Assembly: GCF_004341885.1 (NCBI RefSeq)
Contig: NZ_SLVX01000031.1
Coordinates: 1 to 41,856, forward strand
Direction of reading: 5' to 3'
DNA: 41,856 nucleotides
Source: Shinella granuli
GTDB lineage: Bacteria; Pseudomonadota; Alphaproteobacteria; Rhizobiales; Rhizobiaceae
Position 1 is the first letter of the stretch, and each line of letters starts with the position of its first letter. The translations under genes and the position numbers were made by a program. Of this stretch, positions 14,616 to 22,329 are shown in pieces. Under the pieces are notes generated by a model. It was not told the DNA's origin, made no database searches, and saw only the letters and a program-made list of their open reading frames with translations.

Positions 14616-15344
14616 ATGCCGAACGAATCCGTTCCGGTTGCCGGCGAAGCTATGCCCGCAAACCTTTCCCGTCGCTTCTTCCTGTCTCGCATGGGCGGCG
14701 TTGCCGCCGCCTCGGCGCTTGCTGCTGCCCCGGTCGCGGCGGCAAGCGGTCCCGAAGAGAACCCCGAACTGCTCCGCCTCGGAGCACGGTTTGAGGCAGC
14801 TCATGCCGACTACTTCGCCACCAGCGAGCGGGTTTCCGAACTGCAGCCGGTTTTCCGAGCGATGGCGCCGACAATTCCGCCGGAGATTGTCGGAAGCGAG
14901 TTCGACCGCTTCAACGGGTGGGGCTATGGCGACATTTACCGTGACCCGGCATCGCCCAAGGTCGAAGACATGAAGGGAGCCGATGGGAGGCGGATGCTTG
15001 TCATATCGTCCCATGCCCTTGAGCGTCATTTCAAGGGCGAGAAGATGCCAAAAGGCATCGAGCGACTGTACCGCCTTGCTTTCGACTTCGAAGGGGCAAC
15101 AGACGCCGCCCTGCAATCAAGTGGATTGGCCACCGCGCTCCAAGAGCACCACAACGCGGACGGAACGTTGCGCCGCGTCATCTACGACATGTCGCAGACC
15201 CGAGCCCGCACGCCGGCCGGTCTCGGCATCAAGGTACGGGCGACGGCCGCATATGCCGCGCTTGGCGCCGACGAACGCTTCTCGGCAAGCCTCTGGCTGG
15301 CAAAATCCATGTGGGGCGACCTTGAGGAAGGGGAGGTGCTGTGA
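14616..15344 (+). CDS. Tat-signal exported protein (242 aa)
   Basis: I choose ATG 14616, five bases after GGAGA (14606-14610); a TTG at 14604 is weaker. After an unusual 17-residue leader comes LSRRFFLSRMGGVAAASALA, a twin-arginine signal with an Ala-rich h-region and a probable cut after AAA near residue 45. The mature part is alpha/beta without recognisable catalytic motifs; the segment MLVISSHALERHFKG may form a folded core. Single-gene homologues with this layout occur in rhizobia as unnamed Tat-substrate proteins. It would act in the periplasm. Confidence 0.65.
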   Translation: MPNESVPVAGEAMPANLSRRFFLSRMGGVAAASALAAAPVAAASGPEENPELLRLGARFEAAHADYFATSERVSELQPVFRAMAPTIPPEIVGSEFDRFNGWGYGDIYRDPASPKVEDMKGADGRRMLVISSHALERHFKGEKMPKGIERLYRLAFDFEGATDAALQSSGLATALQEHHNADGTLRRVIYDMSQTRARTPAGLGIKVRATAAYAALGADERFSASLWLAKSMWGDLEEGEVL

Positions 15345-15811
15345 TGGCCGCGCTGGAGACTTTCCGCCGTTCCGAACTGGAGCGCCGCATTGAGGAGATG
15401 ATTGCCCTGCTCGATTTGCTGGACGATGACGCGGACATCGAGGACGGCCACGACGATGAGCCCACCTTGGGCGCTGAGAATGACCACGAGGGTCGGTCCC
15501 AGGAGTTTTGGGCGCAGTCGTCTGGGCTCGATGAATGCGAGGCCGAAGACGAGCACGGTGGCGATATCCTTGACGAGCCGCACGACGACGATGAACTCGA
15601 CCAGAACGGCGATGAGCAGGATTGCTGCCGATCCGAAGACGAGTGGCATCCCTTTGAGCCGGGAATGCAGTTCGACGGGACCGGAGTTGCCAAGGCGGGG
15701 GAAATGCTGCGGCGTGCCAAGGCCCGCCGTGAGCCCTACAGCGAAATCATCGGTACCCGCCATCACCGTCTCCAAGATGGCAGCGTTTTCACGACGCTCG
15801 TTCCACGTTGA
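15344..15811 (+). CDS. Very acidic hypothetical protein (155 aa)
   Basis: ATG 15344 overlaps the previous stop. After a helical start (LERRIEEMIALLDLLDDDAD) there is a long Asp/Glu-rich stretch (about residues 28-98, including DEPHDDDELDQNGDEQ), and the C-terminus is basic (AKARREPYSEIIGTRHH). Acid-rich proteins like this are widespread and variable in rhizobial chromosomes and prophages, with no established role. Such charge could mimic DNA, but that is only a guess. Confidence 0.6.
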   Translation: MAALETFRRSELERRIEEMIALLDLLDDDADIEDGHDDEPTLGAENDHEGRSQEFWAQSSGLDECEAEDEHGGDILDEPHDDDELDQNGDEQDCCRSEDEWHPFEPGMQFDGTGVAKAGEMLRRAKARREPYSEIIGTRHHRLQDGSVFTTLVPR

Positions 15812-15821
15812 GGAGGCGGGC

Positions 15822-16097
15822 ATGCTGATCGCATATGCAGGAGCAGAACGGCGGAGCGGCGATACTGCCCCGGAGACACCGCGCCGCAAGGGGAACTATC
15901 GAGGCAGGAAGCCGGGCAGCAAAGCCGCGGTCTTCACCCCGGAAGACGATGCCGAAATCATCCGGCTCTACATCGACGGCGCCCCCTATGACGTCATCGC
16001 CAAGGAGGTTGGGCAGCCGCGTACGAACGTATTCAATCGCTGCCGACTGCTCGGCCTGCCCTTGCGTGTCGGCCGTTGGCGGAAGGGCCGTCTATGA
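15822..16097 (+). CDS. Small HTH protein (91 aa)
   Basis: ATG 15822 follows GAGGAGG (15810-15816). After a basic linker (RRKGNYRGRKPGSKAAVFTP), residues 45-75 form a helix-turn-helix, EDDAEIIRLYIDGAPYDVIA with KEVGQPRTNVFNRCRLLGL as second and third helices, similar to GcrA-like or resolvase-type HTH domains. The protein probably binds DNA. It is the last clear gene of the operon, and its end overlaps a possible 53-residue frame. Confidence 0.65.
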   Translation: MLIAYAGAERRSGDTAPETPRRKGNYRGRKPGSKAAVFTPEDDAEIIRLYIDGAPYDVIAKEVGQPRTNVFNRCRLLGLPLRVGRWRKGRL

Positions 16098-16227
16098 TAT
16101 CTTCACGGGGCTGACAGCCGAGGTAAACGGCATTCCGCAAGACGGGCAGTCTGACGTCGTTGCTCGATTTATGGCGAAAGAATTGAACGAGGTGTACATC
16201 GCCAGGCGTAAGGGAACGACGCATTAG
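16066..16227 (+). CDS. Possible overlapping small gene (53 aa)
   Basis: A frame from GTG 16066 overlaps the end of the HTH gene by 32 bases and runs to TAG 16225-16227. It contains YDIFTGLTAEVNGIPQDGQS followed by VVARFMAKELNEVYIARRKG. The last 40 codons extend beyond the upstream gene and look coding-like. No ribosome binding site is obvious inside the upstream gene. It may be a coupled micro-protein or the end of a decayed gene. Confidence 0.3.
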   Translation: MSAVGGRAVYDIFTGLTAEVNGIPQDGQSDVVARFMAKELNEVYIARRKGTTH

Positions 16228-16445
16228 GGCTGCTCGCCCCACTTTTTTCCTTGGAACATTGCTGCACGGAACGGGTTCTCATTACAGCCTGCCGTACGCC
16301 CGCCAAGCACTCACAATTTCTGGCTCGTACATCGCGTCAAATAGGTCAAAAATGACCGCCGTATGAAAACGCAGGAATGCCAAATATTTCGTTGATTTCA
16401 TTGAATCTTTTTTTTGATGAAGCTGGTTGAAGAAAGTTCGCATAC
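16228..16445. other. AT-rich gap upstream of the Fic gene
   Basis: No gene is seen in these 218 bases. They are clearly more AT-rich than the rest of the island (for example the TCTTTTTTTTGATGAAGC run near 16407), like the gene that follows. The Fic promoter should lie here, but I cannot assign -35 and -10 boxes with confidence. Confidence 0.4.
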
Positions 16446-17699
16446 ATGCGAAGCTTCAGCATGATAGTAAAATACACTAAACCAGACAATTGGATCGCCT
16501 ACGACTTCGCTAGCATCGCGCGCGAGTTAATGGAGGCGAAGGCTTCCGTGCTGTCTTTGAGCAGTATCCCCTATCAGCGCTCATGGGCTCAAAAACTCCA
16601 AGAAATCCAGCTTAAGATGGAAGTCGCGGGCACCTCTCGAATTGAGGGCGCTGAATTCACCGAACGTGAATTCGATGACGCCATTTCTGGGGAGTCTGCG
16701 GAGGAGGCGATGACCCGCTCTCAGCGTCAAGCGAGGGCGGCCGTCAATACCTATAGATGGCTCTCCGAGATGCCGATCGATCGCCCAATCTCTGAGGATT
16801 TTGTCCTCGATCTCCACCGACGCCTTGTTACCGGCTGTGACGACGACCATTGCGAACCCGGAAGATTGCGGGCTGATGAGCACAATGTGACATTTGGCAC
16901 ACCACGGCATCGCGGCGCGCAAGGAGGCAGAGAGTGTTCATCGGCATTTTCTGAACTAATGAATGCTGCGAATACCGCCTTCAAAGATCACGATATTTTG
17001 CTGCAAGCCTCCGCTATCCACTATCACATGGGCGCAATGCATCCTTTTGGCGACGGTAACGGGCGCACGGCCAGAGCATTAGAAGCCTTCGTCCTGCAAA
17101 AGGCTGGGCTTCGAAACACACTATTTATAGCACTATCAAACTATTACTATGATGAAAAAGAGGGATATTTGACCGTTTTGGCGGACGCCGGCCAAAACGG
17201 TCATGATTTGACTTCCTTTTTCAAGTTCACCCTCACGGGGATTAAGAAACAGTGCGACCGGCTCCTGCGGGAAATCAATCTTGAGATTAGAAAAGCTCTG
17301 TTCCGCGACATGGCTTACGACCTGTTTAATCGAATGACAAGTACTCGCAAGCGAGTTATCGCCAAGCGTCAGGTCGCGCTTCTAAATTACACGTTAGACA
17401 ACGGCGCCGTTGAGGTAGACCAGTTATTCAACTCGCTTCGACCGCTCTACATAAACCTTGGCGACCCATGGTCAGCCTATGTGCGCGACGTTATAAACCT
17501 GAAGGACTTAGGCGCTTTACGAATCCAGCGCAGAAACAAGCAAGATGATGTTGTTGTCGTTGTAAATCTGGACTGGCCTCAGGAGATGTCCGGTTCCGAG
17601 GCACTTAAGAAACTCCATCACCTACCCCGGCCCAAAACTTACAAATTTATGCAGCGGCAGCTTGGAGACGAGATTAACGGGGCCTCGCAAGCAAGCTGA
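16446..17699 (+). CDS. Class II Fic-domain AMP-transferase-like protein (417 aa)
   Basis: The full Fic motif HPFGDGNGR is at residues 199-207. The N-terminal inhibitory helix motif (S/T)xxxE(G/N) is present as T63-SRI-E67-G68, which defines a class II Fic protein whose activity is held back by Glu67. Fic proteins transfer AMP or a similar group from a nucleotide to Ser, Thr or Tyr of a target. The C-terminal 150 residues look like a winged helix (KRQVALLNYTLDNGAVEVDQ), as in Fic/DUF4172-type proteins. Codon use is AT-richer than neighbouring genes, a sign of recent transfer. The start could be 16446 or 16461. The intact motif suggests an active enzyme; the target is unknown. Confidence 0.85.
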   Translation: MRSFSMIVKYTKPDNWIAYDFASIARELMEAKASVLSLSSIPYQRSWAQKLQEIQLKMEVAGTSRIEGAEFTEREFDDAISGESAEEAMTRSQRQARAAVNTYRWLSEMPIDRPISEDFVLDLHRRLVTGCDDDHCEPGRLRADEHNVTFGTPRHRGAQGGRECSSAFSELMNAANTAFKDHDILLQASAIHYHMGAMHPFGDGNGRTARALEAFVLQKAGLRNTLFIALSNYYYDEKEGYLTVLADAGQNGHDLTSFFKFTLTGIKKQCDRLLREINLEIRKALFRDMAYDLFNRMTSTRKRVIAKRQVALLNYTLDNGAVEVDQLFNSLRPLYINLGDPWSAYVRDVINLKDLGALRIQRRNKQDDVVVVVNLDWPQEMSGSEALKKLHHLPRPKTYKFMQRQLGDEINGASQAS

Positions 17700-17742
17700 A
17701 TTTTATGGCTGGGATGGCAACAGCCAAGATTTTGCTCCACCA

Positions 17743-17766
17743 GTCCGCCCTCACCGGCGGGCTTTT
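17743..17766 (+). terminator. Intrinsic terminator after the Fic gene
   Basis: GTCCGCC at 17743-17749 pairs with GGCGGGC at 17756-17762 (one G-T pair) around a six-base loop and is followed by TTTT (17763-17766). It lies 44 bases after the Fic stop, in the correct orientation. Confidence 0.6.
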
Positions 17767-17836
17767 CGTTGCCAGCGCCTACAACTTTACGTAACGCATC
17801 AACCGGCAGGAAACATCCCTCGGTCATTCTGCCTGC

Positions 17837-18100
17837 ATGAGCAACTTCACCTACCTCGTCATTGGCGCCTCAGTCGCGAGCTTCCTTGCAACCGGCGGCT
17901 ACGCGCTTATCCCGCGGGAATTTTACGACCCGGCCTGCAACATCAAGGGCAATATCTCCTACAATGGCGGCCAGCGGATCTACCACGTCCCTGGGCAGCA
18001 CTATTACGTCGAAACTCGTATCCACCTAACCAAAGGGGAGCGGTGGTTCTGCTCGGAAGCTGATGCGCAAGCGGCTGGCTGGAGACGAGCAGGTTACTGA
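17837..18100 (+). CDS. Small membrane-anchored sunset-domain protein (87 aa)
   Basis: An N-terminal hydrophobic segment (YLVIGASVASFLATGGYALI) is followed by the sunset-domain signature: NIKGNISYNGGQRIYHVPGQ, then YYVETRIHLTKGERWFCSEA, then a final AGWRRA. This short domain is usually found near the C-terminus of secreted nucleases or succinoglycan-related proteins in rhizobia. Here it stands alone, likely facing the periplasm with the N-terminus as anchor or signal. Its biochemical role is not established. Confidence 0.75.
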   Translation: MSNFTYLVIGASVASFLATGGYALIPREFYDPACNIKGNISYNGGQRIYHVPGQHYYVETRIHLTKGERWFCSEADAQAAGWRRAGY

Positions 18101-18180
18101 CCTTCCTCCACCCTTCCAACACCTGCCCTCATTTCTCCCTTGCCGGTAGGCTTTTCGTGCGCGTGGCGGGGGCAGCGCTC

Positions 18181-18522
18181 CTATCCGCCGCGCAGGATCT
18201 TGTCAGCGTTGGCGGTGGGCTTTCCTCTCTCCAGCGAGTTGAAATCCTTAAGGGAGAGCCGCTCGGCCGCAACGGCGGTAAAAAGCCGTGAGCAATAAAT
18301 CCTCGCGGCGCCTTTCTCGTCCGCGCCGACGCTCGCCGCCATTTCGCTCGATATGCGACCACGCGCATGCATCTGCGTGGCGCAGTTCGAGATGATGCTG
18401 TCGATAAGGCCCGACTTCTTTCGGAGATTTCGCTGAACCTCCTTGTACTGTTTCGCCGTCAGCTCCTGCGCCGCGGCCGGAAACGTGACAGCCAGCCCCA
18501 CCAGCACTATCAGAAATCGCAT
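18181..18522 (-). CDS. Secreted hypothetical protein (113 aa)
   Basis: The N-terminus MRFLIVLVGLAVTFPAAAQE is a signal peptide with a cut after AAA/AQ near residue 18-19. The mature protein is helical and basic (LTAKQYKEVQRNLRKKSGLI), with two Cys (in SNCATQ and IYCSRL) that could form a disulfide in the periplasm. No family is recognised. It converges with the sunset-domain gene. Confidence 0.55.
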   Translation of the reverse strand: MRFLIVLVGLAVTFPAAAQELTAKQYKEVQRNLRKKSGLIDSIISNCATQMHARGRISSEMAASVGADEKGAARIYCSRLFTAVAAERLSLKDFNSLERGKPTANADKILRGG

Positions 18523-18661
18523 TCACCCCTCCCTGCGATCAGTAGCGCCACGATGCTCTCGCAAGTCGGCATCGCGTGCAAGCCTGTCAGCGGTGATAAA
18601 CCCACGAGGATTTGATAGTTTACGGCCGGCGCGGGTAGTCTGACGTCATCAGGGGAGACAC

Positions 18662-18940
18662 ATGAGCGATTTCTTTAAATGGCAACTGGAAACGGGCTTG
18701 GAGCCGTAGTTCGAAACGGACCCGCATCATCCCCGACGCCTGGTTCCGGTTGCGCCCGCGGGCCGCCGTGCGCTCTGGATCCTCATGGCAGGGATGGCCT
18801 CTGCTATACCCCTTGTGCTGCTGCTGGCCCTTCTTGACCCTCATTACCTAGTCGTGCTCGTCGCCATCCTTTTGGTCGAGTTCGGTTTTCCGATATGGTT
18901 TCTCTGGACGATACGGGGGCGGGTCAGGGAGATGACATAG
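18662..18940 (+). pseudogene. Two-helix membrane protein gene interrupted by a TAG
   Basis: From ATG 18662 (after GGGGAGA) the frame reads MSDFFKWQLETGLEP and meets TAG at 18707-18709. It then continues open to TAG 18938-18940 with normal codon use: FETDPHHPRRLVPVAPAGRR, a hydrophobic segment with MAGMASAIPLVLLLALL, and a second one (VVLVAILLVEFGFPIWFLW). It encodes a small two-helix membrane protein broken by one amber codon; a single C-to-T change from CAG would make it. It is either a recent pseudogene or, less likely, subject to readthrough. Confidence 0.6.
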
Positions 18941-18987
18941 GGGTGGGCGCCCCCAATAAGCGCGAGCGCCCGCTTGCAAACTCGGTG

Positions 18988-19821
18988 CTACCGGTCGCCT
19001 CCAGTTTCGTCTGCTAATAAATCGAGGAATGTCGTTCCGTCATGACCATTTACAGGCGCATCGAGGGAGGCTGTCTTGAAGTTGTCGAACTCACGATTGT
19101 AGGCAGTGAGATATTTTCGCGCCTCCTGGCCGATGTTCTCGATGAATAGTTTGCCTTCGAGAACGGCTAGGCACATGGAGGAAACGATTTCGTCTCTCGC
19201 GAACCCTGGAAGCGCCCTTGGCACCGCTTTGTCGATCAAGGTGAAAATCTGGTCTGGCGATCGATTGATCTCTCGCTTTGCTTTTTTCGCCATCGCACTC
19301 CGATGCTTCCGAGCGCGCTCCTTGTCACGGTTTCGACGATACTTCTCACGCCCTTTTGCTCTGGTCGTCTCGACATCGGCCCAATAAATCTCGCGCATCT
19401 TCGCGCGAAAGGGCTCGGGATTTTCCCTCCAACGTTCCCTGATACGCACGCGCACCTTTGCTTCTCGGGCCTTGTGCCTGGCAAGCAGTAGGGGGTTCGT
19501 TTTCATTCTGCGATACCAGCCTCTGAGGCGAATACGCTGACGGTCGGACTCCGCCATTGCGATCCATTCACAGACAGGCACGCCAAATCGATTGATGTTG
19601 TCGGCGGCGTCCTCTCGACCTCTCGCGTGCCTGAAGGCTTGGAGCCAGCATTCCCGATGAGGGGTCTTGCTATATGGGCAGGAGTCTTCTCCCGCGTCTT
19701 TGTGCTGCGCTGTTTCATGCCCTAGGCGGTGCGCTTTCTCGACGCTATCGAGCCAACGTTTTTGCCCTAGGCTTGGTGCGTCGCCGGTTCGCTCACGGAT
19801 GATCGACAGTAGATTAGCCAT
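18988..19821 (-). CDS. Phage-type protein with RMF-like N-terminus and sigma-like C-terminus (277 aa)
   Basis: Residues 35-70 (AHRLGHETAQHKDAGEDSCP, then CWLQAFRHARG) resemble the ribosome modulation factor pattern of short Gly/Cys-Pro-Tyr helices. A highly basic middle follows (ERWRENPEPFRAKMREIYWA, REKYRRNRDKERARKHR). The C-terminal 80 residues (FTLIDKAVPRALPGFARDEI, VLEGKLFIENIGQEARKYLT) resemble region 2-like helices of sigma-factor-like phage proteins. The combination is seen in hypothetical proteins of rhizobial phages. A role in transcription is possible but not shown. It lies near the tRNA-Phe side of the island. Confidence 0.45.
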   Translation of the reverse strand: MANLLSIIRERTGDAPSLGQKRWLDSVEKAHRLGHETAQHKDAGEDSCPYSKTPHRECWLQAFRHARGREDAADNINRFGVPVCEWIAMAESDRQRIRLRGWYRRMKTNPLLLARHKAREAKVRVRIRERWRENPEPFRAKMREIYWADVETTRAKGREKYRRNRDKERARKHRSAMAKKAKREINRSPDQIFTLIDKAVPRALPGFARDEIVSSMCLAVLEGKLFIENIGQEARKYLTAYNREFDNFKTASLDAPVNGHDGTTFLDLLADETGGDR

Positions 19822-20125
19822 CGCTATCTCCTCGCAATTAATTGGTAGCGGAAATTGTGGTCGCGTCGGCGCCGAGGGGCAGCAATACGGAGTTGCTCCG
19901 CCTCAAATTAGCGGGCGGCGCTCATCGTCTACGCAATCAACAGAGGGCGATGCATGGACCCGCGGCGTATGCCGCAGTGGGAAGCTAACATTCCTTCTGG
20001 GCGACGCGAGGTCACGGATGTGGCGATGCTGCGGAGTTTGCTTGGAATAAAGGTGACGCCTAGACGTAGCCTCTCGACTTAGCGCAGCGGCCTGTTAGTA
20101 TTTGATTCAACCATAACGAGGGGGT
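19822..20125. other. Mostly empty gap of about 300 bases
   Basis: The gap separates divergent genes and should hold their promoters. One possible small frame (ATG 19954 to about 20082, beginning MDPRRMPQWEANIPSGRREV, 42 residues) follows GAGGG and has fair codon use, but there is nothing else to support it. I see no tRNA, terminator or repeat. Confidence 0.3.
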
Positions 20126-20311
20126 ATGAAAATTCGCCATGTCATCTTCGCTGCGATTGCATTGGCGCTTGCTGGGACGCCAGCCGTCGAAGCTAGGAAC
20201 CAACCTTGTTCCGGTAAAAAAGGCGGCGTTAAATCTTGCACCAGAGATGGGAAATTCCTCTGTCAGAATGGGACAATTAGCGCCTCGAAGCGGAAATGCT
20301 CCCGCGATTGA
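20126..20311 (+). CDS. Small secreted Cys-containing protein (61 aa)
   Basis: The start follows GAGGGGG (20119-20125). The N-terminus MKIRHVIFAAIALALAGTPA is a signal peptide with a likely cut near EA-R (residues 22-24). The mature part of under 40 residues has four Cys (QPCSGKKGGVKSCTRDGKFL, then CQNG and KRKCS), enough for two disulfides, and is basic. It resembles short YdcA/excalibur-like secreted peptides often found beside nuclease genes. Function is unknown. Confidence 0.6.
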   Translation: MKIRHVIFAAIALALAGTPAVEARNQPCSGKKGGVKSCTRDGKFLCQNGTISASKRKCSRD

Positions 20312-20703
20312 TGCTCTTTCGCTATTTGATTATGGCTGGCGGCCTGCTGGTAACGAGTTCTGTCCTGGCGGAGGACATTGTGGGCCGCGCTAGCGTGATC
20401 GACGGCGGCACGATCGAGATCAGCGGCGAGCGCATCCGTTTCAACGGCATCGACGCGCCGGAGAGCTGGCAGATATGCCAGGATGAGGACGGTGCGGACT
20501 ACCGATGCGGCAAGGAAGCTGCGATGCGGGAATTGATCGCCACAGGGTGCGCCGCGGATAATCCGACCTCTACCTTATCGGCCCGACCCTGGTCTTCACC
20601 GAGCACCAAATCGTCAATGCGCTCGCAGCCTCGAATACGAGAGACGTATCGAACATGCGGGCGGCAATCGCGTCAGGCTCACCGGCCGATAACGAAACCG
20701 TGA
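20296..20703 (+). pseudogene. Truncated thermonuclease-like gene fused to foreign sequence
   Basis: The first 90 residues look like a secreted staphylococcal-nuclease-like protein: signal peptide (LIMAGGLLVTSSVLAED), then VIDGGTIEISGERIRFNGID and APESWQICQDEDGADYRCGK. The catalytic core beyond CGKEAA is missing. From about 20560 the coding signal jumps to another frame (DLYLIGPTLVFTEHQIVNAL, then AASNTRDVSN), which has GC-rich third positions and runs to the tRNA-Phe edge but belongs to no SNase. The gene is therefore a chimera at a deletion or recombination junction and is not expected to be an active nuclease. Confidence 0.6.
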
Positions 20704-20801
20704 TCGAGGCTAAGCGAGCGCTGAAAGGTGGATTTAGGGGTGGATTGAAACAGAGCGGACGCCCGCAAACACCTGAAAAACCAGCATTCTTGAGAGAGAA
20801 A

Positions 20802-20877
20802 TGGTGCCCGGAGGCGGATTTGAACCACCGACACGCGGATTTTCAATCCGCTGCTCTACCAACTGAGCTATCCGGGC
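20802..20877 (-). tRNA. tRNA-Phe (GAA)
   Basis: On the minus strand the acceptor GCCCGGA (20877-20871) pairs with TCCGGGC (20812-20806), discriminator A at 20805 and encoded CCA at 20804-20802. The anticodon loop TTGAAAA gives GAA. The D arm AGCTCAGTTGGTAGAGC and T loop TTCAAAT are standard. Its 3' end faces the left island, as expected if that element used it as attachment site. Confidence 0.95.
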
Positions 20878-21052
20878 ATCCGGTTGGATTTCAGGTTGGA
20901 AATCCGTGGGGCGCTTGGTTTCGCCCCGGAAGCGAGCGGGGTTATAGCATCTTGCGAAAATGTGTCCAGCCCTCCCGGGCGTTTTTTGCGGGAAAAATGG
21001 CTGGCTTTGCAAGTGGCGGAAAAGATTGTGTTTTCGACGTGTGACAGGGACG

Positions 21053-21262
21053 TCACAAATCGTCTTCGTCGGCCTTTGTCTCGTCGTCGGCGACGGGGAT
21101 GGCGTAGGAGCCGGAGAGCCAGCGGTTGAGGTCGACGTCGCGGCAGCGGTTCGAGCAGAAGGGATAGTGCTCGCGCGCCGAGGGGCGCTTGCAGATCGGG
21201 CAGGGCACGGCCTTGCGCAGCGGGGCGACGATAGCCGCCGGTTTTTCGCTTTCGTTCGTCAT
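21053..21262 (-). CDS. yacG: DNA gyrase inhibitor YacG
   Basis: The 69-residue protein has the YacG zinc-binding pattern: CPICKRPS (about residues 21-28) and FCSNRCRDVDLNRWLSG (about 36-52). The four cysteines bind one zinc ion. Known members bind GyrB and inhibit gyrase. The C-terminal tail is acidic. I choose ATG 21262, which lies within two bases of the end of the maf gene; the longer frame to 21406 lies inside maf. Gene order maf-yacG-tRNA-Phe is typical of rhizobia. Confidence 0.9.
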   Translation of the reverse strand: MTNESEKPAAIVAPLRKAVPCPICKRPSAREHYPFCSNRCRDVDLNRWLSGSYAIPVADDETKADEDDL

Positions 21263-21263
21263 G

Positions 21264-21884
21264 TCAGGCGTCCGTCCAGCCGGCATGCACGTCGAAGCCT
21301 TCGCCGGAGAGCAGGGCGAGGGTTTCGTAGAGCGGCAGGCCGACCACATTGGTGTAGGAGCCGACCAGCTTGACGACGAAGCTGCCGGCAATGCCCTGGA
21401 TGGCATAACCGCCCGCCTTGCCGCGCCATTGGCCGGAGGAAAGATAGGCCTCGATGTCGGTGGTCGAGAGGCGCTTGAAGCGCACCTTCGTGTCGATGAC
21501 CTTCTGGCGCACCGTGCGGTCCGGCGTGATGAGGCAGACGCCGGTGAAGACGCGATGGCTGCGGCCGGAGAGCAGGTGCAGGGCGCTGGAGGCCTCGTCG
21601 ATCATCTCCGTCTTGGGCAGGATGCGCCGGCCGACCGAGACGACCGTGTCGGCGGCCAGGATATAGCTGCCGGCAAAGGCGGGGTCCCCCTTGATGGCGG
21701 CGAGCGCCGCCTGTGCCTTGCCCGTGGAGAGCCGGCGCGCCAGCGAGCGGGGATGCTCGGAACGCTTCGGCGTCTCGTCGATATCCATGGGCATCAGGCG
21801 CGCGGGCTCAATGCCCGCCTGCGCGAGCAGTTCGACGCGGCGCGGCGAGCCGGATGCCAGGATGAGCGTGTCGGTCTGCGCCAT
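21264..21884 (-). CDS. maf: Maf-family nucleoside triphosphate pyrophosphatase
   Basis: The N-terminus [19 protein letters not shown] is the hallmark Maf motif; [14 protein letters not shown] (about residues 74-87) and the later [16 protein letters not shown] complete the family pattern. Maf proteins hydrolyse non-canonical or modified nucleoside triphosphates to monophosphates, removing them from the precursor pool. Length (206 aa) is normal. It lies between infA and yacG on the same strand, 81 bases after infA. Confidence 0.92.
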   Translation of the reverse strand: MAQTDTLILASGSPRRVELLAQAGIEPARLMPMDIDETPKRSEHPRSLARRLSTGKAQAALAAIKGDPAFAGSYILAADTVVSVGRRILPKTEMIDEASSALHLLSGRSHRVFTGVCLITPDRTVRQKVIDTKVRFKRLSTTDIEAYLSSGQWRGKAGGYAIQGIAGSFVVKLVGSYTNVVGLPLYETLALLSGEGFDVHAGWTDA

Positions 21885-21965
21885 GGGGTCTCCGGGGTGC
21901 GCCGGTTTCAGCTCTCGGGCCGCGGGCCGGGCAAGGGCGCGGCCGCAGGTCCCGCTGGGAGGAGC

Positions 21966-22184
21966 TTACTTGAAACGGTAGGTGATGCGACCCTTGGTGA
22001 GGTCGTAGGGCGTCATCTCGACCAGCACCTTGTCGCCGGCGAGAACGCGAATGCGGTTCTTGCGCATGCGGCCTGCGGTGTGCGCGATGATCTCGTGCTC
22101 GTTTTCGAGCTTGACGCGGAAGGTGGCGTTCGGGAGCAGTTCCGTCACGACGCCGGGAAATTCGAGGACTTCTTCTTTTGCCAT
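21966..22184 (-). CDS. infA: Translation initiation factor IF-1
   Basis: The complete 72-residue S1/OB-fold protein starts [20 protein letters not shown] and ends [13 protein letters not shown], matching IF-1 over its full length. It binds the A site of the 30S subunit during initiation. ATG 22184 is the only sensible start. The gene stands in a conserved minus-strand order between the phosphatase gene and maf. Confidence 0.97.
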   Translation of the reverse strand: MAKEEVLEFPGVVTELLPNATFRVKLENEHEIIAHTAGRMRKNRIRVLAGDKVLVEMTPYDLTKGRITYRFK

Positions 22185-22329
22185 CTTTGAGCGATATTCC
22201 TGTAGGGTGGATTCGGGGAGGCCGGATGCCCGCCTCGAAAAAGTTGCCGGAAACTACACAATCCCCAGTGCTTTGTGAACACCGAAGCGCCGGCTTTCTG
22301 CATTTGCCGGAAACAGGGCTGTCCTGCGC

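Noticed and set aside
20704-21044. Open plus-strand frame running through tRNA-Phe
   Set aside because: It reads through a complete tRNA gene; only the part before about 20760 has coding character and is treated as a remnant.
21040-21057. Inverted repeat TGTGAC-N6-GTCACA at the yacG stop, considered as a terminator
   Set aside because: The stem is only six pairs and no T-run follows on the minus strand.
21189-22190. 333-codon plus-strand frame opposite maf and infA
   Set aside because: Antisense to two universally recognised genes.
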